Source: Duganella sp. BuS-21 (lineage in GTDB: Bacteria > Pseudomonadota > Gammaproteobacteria > Burkholderiales > Burkholderiaceae_D). Taken from it: a DNA stretch of 64,000 bases. The stretch covers positions 1,054,001 through 1,118,000 of the forward strand of contig CP097466.1 in NCBI GenBank assembly GCA_041874725.1. Reading direction: 5' to 3'. Numbering within the stretch: the stretch's first letter is position 1; the number at the start of each line of letters is the position of its first letter. Under the pieces are notes generated by a model, which was given only the letters and a program-made list of their open reading frames with translations, was not told the DNA's origin and made no database searches. The translations under genes were made by a program, and so were the position numbers. Positions 10,301-17,720 of this stretch are shown one piece after another.

Positions 10301-10431
10301 CTGGCGACCCGGCCCTGATCCGCGCCGATCAGGCTTTGTATTGCGCCAAGCGTGGCGGGCGCAACCGGGTGGAACTGATGGATGTCGAGGCGGATCGGCC
10401 GGGGCTTCAAGTCCCGGCCGCTTCCGGTTGA
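7372..10431 (+). CDS. membrane diguanylate cyclase with CHASE, PAS, GAF and GGDEF domains
   Basis: Makes c-di-GMP from two GTP. Order of parts: a membrane segment near residues 18-40, a periplasmic CHASE ligand-sensing domain (about 70-290, with FPGVHGVGYM), a second membrane segment (about 320-342), a PAS-like domain (about 384-500), a GAF domain (about 505-660), a second PAS-like stretch, and a GGDEF domain from about 842. The active-site motif is GGEEF at 920-924, and an inhibitory I-site RKID sits at 911-914 with the canonical five-residue spacing, so a catalytically active, product-inhibited enzyme is expected. There is no EAL domain. The start codon abuts the queC stop, which suggests readthrough from the queC promoter. 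Confidence 0.92.
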   Translation: MPSDIQLRLRRLLQDLLSPGVLPALVLSGCLGVTAVLWHSADDDAEQDAQADFDGRVRELVNNLDQRMQTYVQVLYGVQGLFASSQWVDRDEFQTYLAGQDLNRHFPGVHGVGYMQLVGAHQVEAHQAIVRRGGHPDYRVFPPGQRDWYSPIIYLEPFNDNNRLAFGFDPASEGRRRAALEQARDSGLPAMSASIKLVQEIAGTPEQAGFLIVLPVYNHPQPIAMLAQRRAAINGWVYAPFRVGDLMAGLGGPRAAALDVEIYDGDAVAPEALMYDSAPQANLGDGLRSTRQQISIASHRWTLRISMLPAPSVRSDKAQQIAGFGAALSVLLAGLTWLLARGRRQARQGQQRSHVLAEELKEGQHALMVLADSAQRSQAMLRSILDSTVDGVLVDDLKGAVLNSNRRFRELWNVPEQLDWQGDGAVLMRHMCAQLRHPECGLRLDAPAQLVLPGVQRGAALEEEHEVLQLKDGRVIEKHTRALQMGSAPARLWSFRDITERTSIEQREQARRHVLELLATGAPLQTILESVVLSVEAANEDMLCSILLLDDSGEHLLVGAAPSLPVFFNAALHGKPIRSGLGACGQAILTRSRVIVEDIRSAPSWAEYRDLALQAGLRSCWSDPIISTNGAVLGTFAIYHRDARLPSMANIALIEQGARVAGIAIEQAQAAVALRAGEARFRSLYDHAPVALWEQDWSAVRNALAEFESSGIDDLEAYLQANPSQLRRLASLVRILDVNAAALEQVAAPPGRKDLTELTLAQNFDAAAMPNFAQAVTALAQGRHFFACEGSFERLDGVARLNELTLLVMPGHTHSLDFVIVSTLDITERRRMDDELRVLATTDFLTGLPNRREFMRRLYEEQGRLQRDIGAGAAVLLLDIDHFKRINDEHGHAAGDAVLRQLAELMREGQRKIDMLGRIGGEEFAVLLPGTELDAAAVFAERLRLKVEQTPMLLDDGRPLAITVSIGIAAMGGKTPAGDPALIRADQALYCAKRGGRNRVELMDVEADRPGLQVPAASG

Positions 10432-10435
10432 AACG

Positions 10436-10828
10436 TTACACTGGTTGTTGCATCGTCGCATGCAGGCGTTGCTTGCGTGGACGGCTGACGAAGAACCAGT
10501 AGAGGCCGAACGGGATCAGCAGCGGCAGCAACAGCGGCGACACCGCCGTCATGGCGATCACGGCCGCCAGGCCGACGCCGAACACGGCCAGGATGCCGAG
10601 GCTGGCGAACAGGATGCACAGGAAGATCGCCACGCAGGTCAGGACCACGCCGGCCAGCAGCATGCCTGCGCCGCCGAACACCACCGCCAGCAACGCGCCC
10701 AGCGGGCCGTCGATTTCATCGCCATCGATGTTGACGGACATGCCGTCGCCAAACGTCGATTGGCAGATAGCCACCACCATCAGGAAGATCACGGCGGCGA
10801 AGATCAGTTTTTTGGCTTTGGTGTTCAT
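10436..10828 (-). CDS. hypothetical integral membrane protein (130 aa)
   Basis: A small membrane protein with an N-terminal hydrophobic segment (LIFAAVIFLMVVAIC), an acidic loop (NIDGDEIDGP) and two or three further hydrophobic stretches. It ends in a basic tail. I do not recognise a family. The ATG is preceded by GAGGTAA. It converges on the cyclase gene with only four bases between stops. Its leader carries a 16-base motif, GTTACCTCGTGTAGTG on the + strand, that recurs in front of phoX (see findings). Confidence 0.6.
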   Translation of the reverse strand: MNTKAKKLIFAAVIFLMVVAICQSTFGDGMSVNIDGDEIDGPLGALLAVVFGGAGMLLAGVVLTCVAIFLCILFASLGILAVFGVGLAAVIAMTAVSPLLLPLLIPFGLYWFFVSRPRKQRLHATMQQPV

Positions 10829-11057
10829 GGCGTTACCTCGTGTAGTGTGTGTCAGCGGTATTGTCGTTACTTGTTAATGCCGTTTGGCATGGTTGAACTG
10901 TACCGGTGACGCCCCGCGCCAGCCATCGGATTGCGACAGACCGGCGGATTGGCAGGATGGAACGCATCAGGGCCGCGACGAACAGCCGTATTCGACCTTG
11001 ATTTAAAGATATGTTGGTCTAAACTGAACCTCTCACTTCCTTCTGGAGGGCATTAAC

Positions 11058-11300
11058 ATGGCTTGGCTAGCAATCAGCGAAGGGCAATCGATCCCTTCGG
11101 TATGCAACACCACGCGGCGCCAGCGTAGCGCCCAGCGCCTGTCCGGCGGCGGCCCGAAAGGCCCCCCTTCGGCGCCTCCGACGATACCGCCGATTATCAT
11201 CACGCCGTTCAGCTACCAGATGCCGGAGCCGGCCATCGATCCGCGCGTCACGCCGCTGAAACCGCCGATCACCGAGCGGCGCCCCTGCATGACCTGCTGA
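11058..11300 (+). CDS. small proline-rich hypothetical protein (80 aa)
   Basis: The ATG follows a strong GGAGG ribosome binding site. The 80-aa product has a short N-terminus (MAWLAISEGQSIPS), a basic patch around residues 20-30, then a Pro-rich core (GPPSAPPTIPPIIITPF) and a Cys-x-x-Cys end (CMTC). There is no signal peptide and no membrane segment. It stands alone between the membrane-protein gene and the repeat-rich gap. I do not recognise it; codon use looks like that of neighbouring genes and the ribosome binding site favours a real gene. Confidence 0.5.
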   Translation: MAWLAISEGQSIPSVCNTTRRQRSAQRLSGGGPKGPPSAPPTIPPIIITPFSYQMPEPAIDPRVTPLKPPITERRPCMTC

Positions 11301-11374
11301 GGTCGCAACATCCGAACATAAAAAGGGGTGCATCGCGCTTAGCGGGGGAAGCTGGGCTTGACGTTGCTTGTCGC

Positions 11375-11430
11375 TTTAAAGGCACGCGGCACCAGTCAGA
11401 CCCGCACACCGCTGCGGCCAGGGTCAGACC
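11375..11430 (-). repeat. dispersed intergenic repeat, copy A
   Basis: Read on the - strand this holds a 26-base core (11425 down to 11400) that begins GACCCTGGCCGCAGCGG and is identical to the core of the copy at 23194-23219. Similarity continues into the following GGTGCCGCG segment. It lies inside the 415-bp gene-free gap 11301-11715. The rest of that gap is occupied by the MITE and the split terminator; nothing else recognisable was seen between 11301 and 11374. Confidence 0.7.
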
Positions 11431-11523
11431 CTGCGGGTATGACTCTTTCGGTCGGGGTGCTTTTAATTGCATTGCTCGCAGGCCCGTAGCGTAGCCACTT
11501 TTCCCTGTAATCCGCCAAGAACC

Positions 11524-11697
11524 AAAAAAAGCCCGCATGTTGCGTAATGCCGTTAAGTTAAGCGATGTCGTCCCGGCGAAAGCCGGGATCCATGCTGAGT
11601 TAGCAGGGCATGCGCCTCATGGTTTCCCGCATTCGCGGGAATGACGAAGCCTATTTTCAGCTTAACTTAACGGCATTACCGCATGTTGCGGGCTTTC
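11524..11697 (-). terminator. rho-independent terminator split by an inserted element
   Basis: Removing 11545-11678 and one copy of the flanking 12-bp repeat restores a hairpin of stem AAAGCCCGCA and loop TGT with seven A residues to its left. On the - strand this is a GC stem followed by seven T, a classic terminator for the PEP-CTERM gene transcribed leftward. As it stands the two stem halves are 130 bp apart, though a short hairpin can still form in the left half before the T tract. Confidence 0.6.
11545..11678. mobile_element. 134-bp MITE-like element with 19-bp inverted ends
   Basis: The ends are perfect 19-bp inverted repeats: TAATGCCGTTAAGTTAAGC at 11545-11563 and its complement at 11660-11678. 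It is flanked by an exact 12-bp direct repeat, CCGCATGTTGCG, at 11533-11544 and 11679-11690, which looks like a target duplication. There is no coding capacity. The interior contains a REP-like inverted pair (GTCCCGGCGAAAGCCGGGAT and TTCCCGCATTCGCGGGAA). A second, end-truncated copy is at 35444-35545. The exact element boundary could shift by a base or two. Confidence 0.75.
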
Positions 11698-11715
11698 GCG
11701 CTGGCGTGATGCGGC

Positions 11716-12354
11716 CTAGCTGTGCCGGCGGCGGCGCGCGATGGCGCCCACCAGGCCCAGGCCGGCCAGCAGCATGGCGTAGGTTTCCGGTTCCGGTACG
11801 GCCGCGATGTAGGCGTGGTTGTCCGACTCGAACGCATCCTGGCTGGAGGCGAAGGTCACCTTGGAGATCGGCGCGTCGCCCACGAAGTTCATGTAGAAGC
11901 CCACGCCCTGGTCGCCGTTGCCGAGGTGGCCGGCCAGGGCCGCCATCTGCACGCCGTTCAAGGTCAGTTCGTCGGCGCCGGCGTACACGGTCACGGTGTT
12001 ATAAATGTCCGGCGATCCCATGTAGAAGCCGAAGTAGCTGACCCCTGAGCCGCCAAAGGTGACGCTGGACGAGGGCACCTGGCCGTGCGTGGTGCCGACC
12101 GAGAAGAAATCGGTCAGGTCGCCCGGCGGCGCGGCGGCGTAGCCGGAGTTGCCCGGTGCGGCGATCAGCACGAACGCGCTGTCGTAGTTGGCGAAGCCGG
12201 TCGGCAAGGTCATGCCGTCGAAGGTATTGGTCACCAGCCCCGGCCCGGGATTGCTGGAGGTCGAACCGGCGGTGGCGGTGGCGGTCACGGCGGCATGGGC
12301 GCCGAAGACGGCGCCGGCCAGGCCGAGGCCCAGCAGGATTTTTGCGATGCTCAT
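11716..12354 (-). CDS. PEP-CTERM sorting domain-containing exported protein
   Basis: A 212-aa protein with a signal peptide (cleavage likely after AVFGAHA) and a beta-rich, Gly/Thr/Ser-rich middle. The C-terminus is a textbook PEP-CTERM signal from about residue 186: VPEPETYAML, a hydrophobic helix, then a RRRR cluster. Such proteins are processed by an exosortase in the inner membrane and displayed or released with extracellular polysaccharide. No exosortase or polysaccharide locus is in this window. The ATG follows GAGGAG. Its terminator appears to be interrupted by the MITE downstream. Confidence 0.88.
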   Translation of the reverse strand: MSIAKILLGLGLAGAVFGAHAAVTATATAGSTSSNPGPGLVTNTFDGMTLPTGFANYDSAFVLIAAPGNSGYAAAPPGDLTDFFSVGTTHGQVPSSSVTFGGSGVSYFGFYMGSPDIYNTVTVYAGADELTLNGVQMAALAGHLGNGDQGVGFYMNFVGDAPISKVTFASSQDAFESDNHAYIAAVPEPETYAMLLAGLGLVGAIARRRRHS

Positions 12355-12479
12355 AACGCTCCTCTATTTTTATCGGGAAATGGGTAATTCCAAATTAATA
12401 ATAGTAATGACCTATTTGCAATACCAATTGGAATTTAGAACGTTTCATCGGTAAGTGTGTCTTTTAACCTTGGTATGTG

Positions 12480-13547
12480 TCAAAAGTTATGGCGCAGCCC
12501 CAGGGCCACGCCCTTGAGCGTGGCGCCGGGCCGGGCGCCCAGGCTGTTGATGGCGAAGTCCACGACGCCGTTGCCTTGGTTCGACAGCTGGCTGTAGTAG
12601 GCGTACACGGCGCTGCGCGGGGACAGGGTGTAGTCGTAGCCCGCCGTGTAGTGGCGGGCGCCGGTGTCCCTACCCTGGCGGGCGAAGCCGATGGTGGCGC
12701 CGTCCGGCGCGCTGCCGCTGCCGTCGCCGGCGCGGCCGGCGCTGGCCTTGAAGGCATGGCGGCCGATCTGGTGGGTGACGGCGACGAAGGCGTCGTTGCG
12801 CGTCAGCGTGCCGGCCGCCGTTGCATAGCGCAAACGCTCGGCCACCAAGGCCACGCGGGTGTCGCCGAAGCGGTAGGCCGCGCCCAGCCGGGCGGCGCTG
12901 TCGTCCAGGCCCGGTCCTTGATAGGCGCGGTGGCGTTCGTAGGCGGCGCTGGCGTACCACGGGCCGCGTTCGTAGACCAGCGCGCCCGAGCTCAAGGAAG
13001 GCTTGGCGCCGCCGGCCGGTCGCTCTTCGCTCAGGCCGTGGGCCAGGCGCAGCTGCAGGCCGTTCCAGGCCGGGCTCCAGTAGTGCACGCTGTTCTGCTG
13101 GCGGCGGTCGAAGGAGGCGGTGTCGCTGGTGTTGTTGACGCTGGCCGCCGCGCCGTTGCCCATGATGCTCATGTAGCCGGCGGTGGTCGGATAATAAGGA
13201 TCGAGGCCGGCGGTGGCGCCGTTGTAGGGGGTGACCCAGTTGCCGGCGAACAGCGTGCCGGCCGCGCCCTGGATGCCGATGCGGGTGTCGCGCGCGGCCG
13301 GGCTGCCGGCGCCGGTGTCGGGCGACAGCGTGCCTTCGATCTGGAACAGGATGCGGATGCCGCCGCCCACATCTTCGCTGCCGCGAAAGCCCAGCACCGA
13401 GCGGTTGTTGCTCAGGCGCGTGACGCGCGCGCCGTCGTTTTGCAGGCTTTCCAGCGCGAGGTTGAGGCGGCCGTAAATCTGCACCGCGCTTTGGGCGTGG
13501 GCGGCGCCGCAGGCGGCGGCGAGCAGTATGGGGAAAATCTTGCGCAT
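12480..13547 (-). CDS. Gram-negative general porin (OmpC-like, betaproteobacterial type)
   Basis: A 355-aa outer-membrane porin. It has a signal peptide (MRKIFPILLAAACGAAHA) and then the opening typical of betaproteobacterial porins: SAVQIYGRLNLALESLQNDG, a Leu-rich strand, and the FRGSEDVGGGIRILFQIEGTLSPDTG motif. The C-terminus ends in a strand closing with Phe (ALGLRHNF), needed for outer-membrane insertion. It forms passive channels, normally as a trimer. It is transcribed away from the divergent small gene at 13627. Solute preference cannot be read from sequence. Confidence 0.92.
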   Translation of the reverse strand: MRKIFPILLAAACGAAHAQSAVQIYGRLNLALESLQNDGARVTRLSNNRSVLGFRGSEDVGGGIRILFQIEGTLSPDTGAGSPAARDTRIGIQGAAGTLFAGNWVTPYNGATAGLDPYYPTTAGYMSIMGNGAAASVNNTSDTASFDRRQQNSVHYWSPAWNGLQLRLAHGLSEERPAGGAKPSLSSGALVYERGPWYASAAYERHRAYQGPGLDDSAARLGAAYRFGDTRVALVAERLRYATAAGTLTRNDAFVAVTHQIGRHAFKASAGRAGDGSGSAPDGATIGFARQGRDTGARHYTAGYDYTLSPRSAVYAYYSQLSNQGNGVVDFAINSLGARPGATLKGVALGLRHNF

Positions 13548-13626
13548 GGTGCCGGGTTCCTATTGTTGTTACGCTGCGAGGGGCTTATTATTCCACCCCC
13601 ACTTTCCTTTCGAAACGACCATAAGT

Positions 13627-14115
13627 ATGAGTAACGATTACCCCGACGCGGATGAGAACGCCCTGGTACAGGAACACCGCCTGTGGCAAGGCAACGGCTG
13701 GACCGCCCGCGTGATCAAAAACGACGACGACGACGGCTGGGCCGTGGCCATGATCAAGGACGGTGAACCGGAGCCGGCGCTGGTGGGGCCGTGGACCATG
13801 GGCCGCGACAAGAAGAATCCCAAGCCGCTGGACGTCAACGCCTTCAACACCCTGGTCAAGACCGCCAACGAAGTGATCCGCCGCCACGAGCAGCAGTTGC
13901 ACGCCCAGCTGCACAAGAATGTGACGGTCGGCACCGACGACGGCCCGGTCAAGGTGTGCCTCGACATCACGCCCGACGAGGACGATCCCTACGCCACCCT
14001 GAGCGCCTTCGACCAATACGGCGAAGAGCTGGCCCGCGTGCGCGTGGCGCCCACCTTCAAACTGAGCGCCACCTCGGCCTCGGCGTGGATCGAAAACGCT
14101 TATAAAAAACCTTAA
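13627..14115 (+). CDS. hypothetical cytoplasmic protein (162 aa)
   Basis: A soluble, acidic protein beginning MSNDYPDADENALVQEHRLWQGNGWTARVI. It has an aspartate run (NDDDDGWAVAMI), a central basic helix and an amphipathic stretch (FNTLVKTANEVIRRHEQQ), and a C-terminal beta-rich part. No signal peptide or membrane segment. No family was recognised. The ATG at 13627 is chosen because the frame upstream of it overlaps the start region of the divergent porin gene and lacks plausible coding sequence. Confidence 0.65.
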   Translation: MSNDYPDADENALVQEHRLWQGNGWTARVIKNDDDDGWAVAMIKDGEPEPALVGPWTMGRDKKNPKPLDVNAFNTLVKTANEVIRRHEQQLHAQLHKNVTVGTDDGPVKVCLDITPDEDDPYATLSAFDQYGEELARVRVAPTFKLSATSASAWIENAYKKP

Positions 14116-14205
14116 GGCGCTGGCCCGGAGGGCGCACTACCTGCTAGTATTTCCTATGCGCATGTACCTCATGGTCGTAATCGCGGTCACAACCTAGGAA
14201 ATCTG

Positions 14206-16149
14206 ATGGAAAGTCGCCTCACCCGGCTGGAAGCCGTTCAAACCGTGCTGCTTGAAATCGGGCGCAAATCCAGCAGCTGCACCGATATCAGCGAATTCCT
14301 GCAGGCCGTGCATTCGGCACTGGGCCGCATCATGTATGCCGCCAACTTCTTCGTCGCCCTCAGCGACCACGAGCGCCCGGCCAATATGGTGCGTTTCGTG
14401 TACTACGTCGACGAGGTCGACGAGGCGCCGGACCGTGAGGAATTGTTCGAGCTGGTGGCCGGCGAATCGCCGACGGCGGCCGTGATCCTGAGCCGCGCAA
14501 CCATTGTCATGACGGCCGCCGAGCACCACTCCAAGCGCGAAGCCAATGCCGGCTTCGGCATCGGCACGGTGGCCGAACACTGGATGGGTTGCCCGCTGCT
14601 GGACCAGAGCCACCAGGCGCTGGGCGCCGTGGTGATCCAGAGTTACGACAAGGAACACACCTTCAGCGACGAAGACCAGGCGCTGTTCGCGCTGATCGCC
14701 AACCACGTGTCGAGCGCGCTGCAAGGTTTGCAGAGCATGGATCGGCTGGAACGCGCGGTGCTGGAACGCACGGCCCAGCTGCAGCACGAGGTGGCCGAGC
14801 GCCGCCGCGCCGAAAACATCCAGCGCGGCCTGTACGAGTTGGCCAACCTGTCGGCCACGGCCACCGGCGGCAGCCGTCTCAATTTGCGCCTGCACCAGAT
14901 CATCAGCGAGCTGGTGCCGGCCAAGAATTTCCTGATGGCGTTGTACCACCCCGACACCAAGGAAATCAGCATCCCGTATTTTGTCGACGAGAAGGACGAG
15001 CACGCGCCGGTCAAGCGCTTCGACTATGGCGTCGGCATGTCGTCCTATGTGCTGCAGCGCAAGCAGGCCATGCTGCTCGACCGCGACGGCTTCCGCGCGC
15101 TGGTCGACAGCGGTGAGATGGAGCACCCGCTGGGTCACGTCGGCATCGCCAGCTGGATGGGCGCGCCCATGCTGCTGGGCGACCAGGCCTACGGCGTGAT
15201 CATCGTGCAAAGCTACGACGACACGGTGCAATACACCCAGGCCGACCTCGACATCCTGGCCTTCATGGCCAGCCACGTGGCGGTGGCCATCGCACGCATG
15301 CAGGCCGACCGCCAGATCCGCATGTCCAAGGAACAGCTGGAAGAGCAGAACGCCGCGCTGGAAAGCGCGCTGACCTCGCTCAAGGACGCGCAGGGCGAAC
15401 TGGTGCGACAGGAAAAGCTGGCCTCGCTGGGCCGGCTGGTGGCCGGCGTGGCGCACGAGATCAACACGCCGCTGGGTATTTGCGTGACGGCCACCAGTCA
15501 CCTGGTGGAAGAACTCAAGCTGACGCGCGAAGACATGGCCAGCGGCGTGCTGGACGAGGACGGCCTGAAGCAGTTCTTCGACATCATCGACCAATCGCTG
15601 AAGATCATGACCACCAACACCCAGCGCGCGGCGGCCCTGGTGCGCAGCTTCAAGCAGGTGGCGGTGGACCAGTCCTCGGACGATATCCGCAGCTTCAACC
15701 TGCGCAAGTACCTGGATGAGGTGCTGCTGTCGCTGCAGCCCAAGCTCAAGGGCAAGCCGATCCAGATCGAGATCAACTGCGAAGAGCACATCAACATGGC
15801 CAGCTTCCCCGGCGCGATTTCGCAGATCGTCACCAATATGGTGGTCAACTCGCTGGTACACGGCTTCGAGGAGGGGCAGTCGGGCAAGATCACCATCAGC
15901 GGCAAGGTGGACGGTGATTTCGTCGACTTCGACTACAGCGACGACGGCGCCGGCATGGACAGCAGCACGCTGGGCCAGCTGTTCGACCCCTTCTTCACCA
16001 CCAAGCGCGGTTCGGGCGGCAGCGGGCTGGGCGCCCACATCCTGTTCAACCTGGTGACGGGCGCGCTGGGCGGCACGGTCAAAGTAGTCAGCGCGCCCGG
16101 CATGGGCCTGCACTACAAGTTGCGCTTCCCCAAGATCAAACGCAAGTAA
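14206..16149 (+). CDS. soluble sensor histidine kinase with two GAF domains
   Basis: A 647-aa cytoplasmic kinase without membrane segments. The first GAF domain spans about residues 20-180 and the second about 215-370. A coiled coil (SKEQLEEQNAALESALTSLKDAQ) leads to a phosphoacceptor helix with His417 in the H-box AHEINTPLG. The C-terminal HATPase domain (about 530-645) shows the N-box (TNMVVNSLVHG), the G1 box DDGAGMD, and FFTTKRGSGGSGLGAHI. It presumably binds a small ligand through GAF and phosphorylates an unidentified response regulator; none is adjacent. The ribosome binding site is AGGAAA. Confidence 0.9.
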   Translation: MESRLTRLEAVQTVLLEIGRKSSSCTDISEFLQAVHSALGRIMYAANFFVALSDHERPANMVRFVYYVDEVDEAPDREELFELVAGESPTAAVILSRATIVMTAAEHHSKREANAGFGIGTVAEHWMGCPLLDQSHQALGAVVIQSYDKEHTFSDEDQALFALIANHVSSALQGLQSMDRLERAVLERTAQLQHEVAERRRAENIQRGLYELANLSATATGGSRLNLRLHQIISELVPAKNFLMALYHPDTKEISIPYFVDEKDEHAPVKRFDYGVGMSSYVLQRKQAMLLDRDGFRALVDSGEMEHPLGHVGIASWMGAPMLLGDQAYGVIIVQSYDDTVQYTQADLDILAFMASHVAVAIARMQADRQIRMSKEQLEEQNAALESALTSLKDAQGELVRQEKLASLGRLVAGVAHEINTPLGICVTATSHLVEELKLTREDMASGVLDEDGLKQFFDIIDQSLKIMTTNTQRAAALVRSFKQVAVDQSSDDIRSFNLRKYLDEVLLSLQPKLKGKPIQIEINCEEHINMASFPGAISQIVTNMVVNSLVHGFEEGQSGKITISGKVDGDFVDFDYSDDGAGMDSSTLGQLFDPFFTTKRGSGGSGLGAHILFNLVTGALGGTVKVVSAPGMGLHYKLRFPKIKRK

Positions 16150-16212
16150 GTTTAACGAAAGCGCTGGTCACGTCGCCTGTATAGATAGACCAGCCTCTAG
16201 TGAGACTTTCCT

Positions 16213-16794
16213 ATGTTTGCCATACCATCCTCCTCCAGCGCCGGCTTTCATAGCGACGCTTATCAAGACCTGCTGCAAAAACAGCTCGATATTGCCAAGA
16301 AGAACGCTGCGACGGTCGATGGCTTGTCCATGCGCGCCGACCAGGACCAGAAGGCCCAGGCGCGCGACCGCGTGATCGAGATCAAGAAGCAGATTGAAGC
16401 GCTGCGGCGCATGTTGCTGCTGTTTGGCGGCAAGGACGCCAAGGCGGTATTGCAGCAATTGAAAACCCTGGCCGCCCAGCTGAAACAGGCGGCCGGCGTA
16501 TTGAAGACCGCGTCCGACAGCGGCCTGCCGGACGTCAGCGCCGTGCCGTCGGACGCCGGCGTTCCTGCGGCCGAGGCGGAAACCGCCGATGCCTATTCGG
16601 AGGGCCGCAGTGCCTACGCCGAGCAGCAGGCCTCGGTCGAGGCCGAAGCCTCCGGCGCCTACCTGCCGCCCGCCGCGCCCTTCGATGCGCAGCGCGCGGA
16701 GGACGAGAAGCTGCTGGAATATGTGACCCAGGCGCTCAAGTCGCTGCGCTCAAGCACTGAGCGGCTGGTGAAACAGCAGCAGAATGAACGCTGA
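16213..16794 (+). CDS. hypothetical coiled-coil protein (193 aa)
   Basis: A soluble, Ala/Gln/Lys-rich protein predicted to be mostly helical. Residues about 20-100 show heptad-like patterns (QKQLDIAKKNAATVDG, RVIEIKKQIEALRRMLLLF, AVLQQLKTLAAQLKQAAGVL). An acidic, Ala-rich linker follows, then a C-terminal helix (EYVTQALKSLRSSTERLVKQQ). There is no signal peptide. I do not recognise a named family. It converges on the exported SAM-hydrolase gene with about 15 bases between the two stops. A role as a scaffold or structural protein is speculation. Confidence 0.6.
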   Translation: MFAIPSSSSAGFHSDAYQDLLQKQLDIAKKNAATVDGLSMRADQDQKAQARDRVIEIKKQIEALRRMLLLFGGKDAKAVLQQLKTLAAQLKQAAGVLKTASDSGLPDVSAVPSDAGVPAAEAETADAYSEGRSAYAEQQASVEAEASGAYLPPAAPFDAQRAEDEKLLEYVTQALKSLRSSTERLVKQQQNER

Positions 16795-16809
16795 ATCGTC
16801 AACGCCAGA

Positions 16810-17712
16810 TTACTTCCTGGCTTTGCTGATTTCCACTTCCCAATCCACGCCCGAATCGATCTTGTACTTGGCGGCATAGTTGCCCTGGCTGGTGGCCAGC
16901 GCCACGTCGAGCAGGCTGTTCAGGTAGACCAGCGGCTTGCCTTTCGCCACGCCGCCAAAAGTGTGCTCGAACGGCGCCACCACCTTGTTGACCTCTTTGC
17001 CCTTGTGCAGGATGCGCACTTGCACCTTGTCGTGCAGGCCGATCTTCAATTCTTCAAACAGCGACTTCGGCACATTGGTCCAGACGTTGCCGTACTTGAC
17101 GTCCAGCACCGGGATGATGCCGCGTATGGTGTCGCCGCTGCGTACCGCCTTTTGATACGGAATCTTGACCACGGAATCGACCGGCAGCACCGGGCCGACC
17201 TGCTCGTAGCCGATGGCGCCCGAGGCCAGGCGCGCGCCGACGTAGGCGTACACATCGCGGCCATGGAAGGTGTAGGACTCGCCGGAGCCGGCCAGGCGGT
17301 TGACCGATTCGTCGATCTCGCGCAGCTCGGCCACGCCGTCGCGCTCGGCGATCAGGGTGAACTGGCCGTTGTCCGGACCGACGAAGTAACGGCCGCCCTT
17401 GGTCTTCAGCACCACCGATTTGCGCGCGGTGCCCACGCCCGGATCGATCACCGAGACAAACACCGTGCCTTCCGGCCAGTAGTTCGCGGTCTGGAACAAG
17501 CGGTAGCCGCCGACCCAGATGTCGTAGTCGGGAATGTTGTGGGTCAGGTCGGCCACGGTCAATTTGGCGTCGACGCCGTAGGCCACGCCGCGCATCGCGG
17601 AGACGGCGCCGTCGGAGGTGCCGAAATCGGTCTGCAAGACCAGCGCATGCTGGGCCAAGGCCGGGGCGGCCAGCGCGGCGCCGAGGGCGAGCGCGGTAAT
17701 CAGTTTTTTCAT
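16810..17712 (-). CDS. exported SAM hydroxide adenosyltransferase (DUF62 family)
   Basis: Belongs to the family that cleaves S-adenosylmethionine to adenosine and methionine; fluorinases and chlorinases are relatives. Family motifs: LQTDFGTSDG at about 26-35, DPGVGTARK with Asp90 and Arg97, GPDNG, and TFHGRD with His150. The Asp-Arg-His spacing matches the triad known in hydroxide adenosyltransferases, so hydrolysis rather than halogenation is expected. Unusually the protein has a clear signal peptide (MKKLITALALGAALAAPALAQ), placing it in the periplasm or outside. It starts eight bases after the TonB-dependent receptor gene, so the two form an operon. What supplies SAM in that compartment is unknown. 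Confidence 0.85.
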   Translation of the reverse strand: MKKLITALALGAALAAPALAQHALVLQTDFGTSDGAVSAMRGVAYGVDAKLTVADLTHNIPDYDIWVGGYRLFQTANYWPEGTVFVSVIDPGVGTARKSVVLKTKGGRYFVGPDNGQFTLIAERDGVAELREIDESVNRLAGSGESYTFHGRDVYAYVGARLASGAIGYEQVGPVLPVDSVVKIPYQKAVRSGDTIRGIIPVLDVKYGNVWTNVPKSLFEELKIGLHDKVQVRILHKGKEVNKVVAPFEHTFGGVAKGKPLVYLNSLLDVALATSQGNYAAKYKIDSGVDWEVEISKARK

Positions 17713-17720
17713 GGTGTCCT

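Noticed and set aside
7423..10461. Long - strand frame opposite the CHASE/GGDEF cyclase
   Set aside because: Antisense shadow; the + strand frame carries GGEEF, I-site and GAF motifs.
16810..17712. Possible SAM-dependent fluorinase or chlorinase
   Set aside because: The Asp-Arg-His triad typical of hydroxide adenosyltransferases is present, and no halometabolite genes are adjacent to it.
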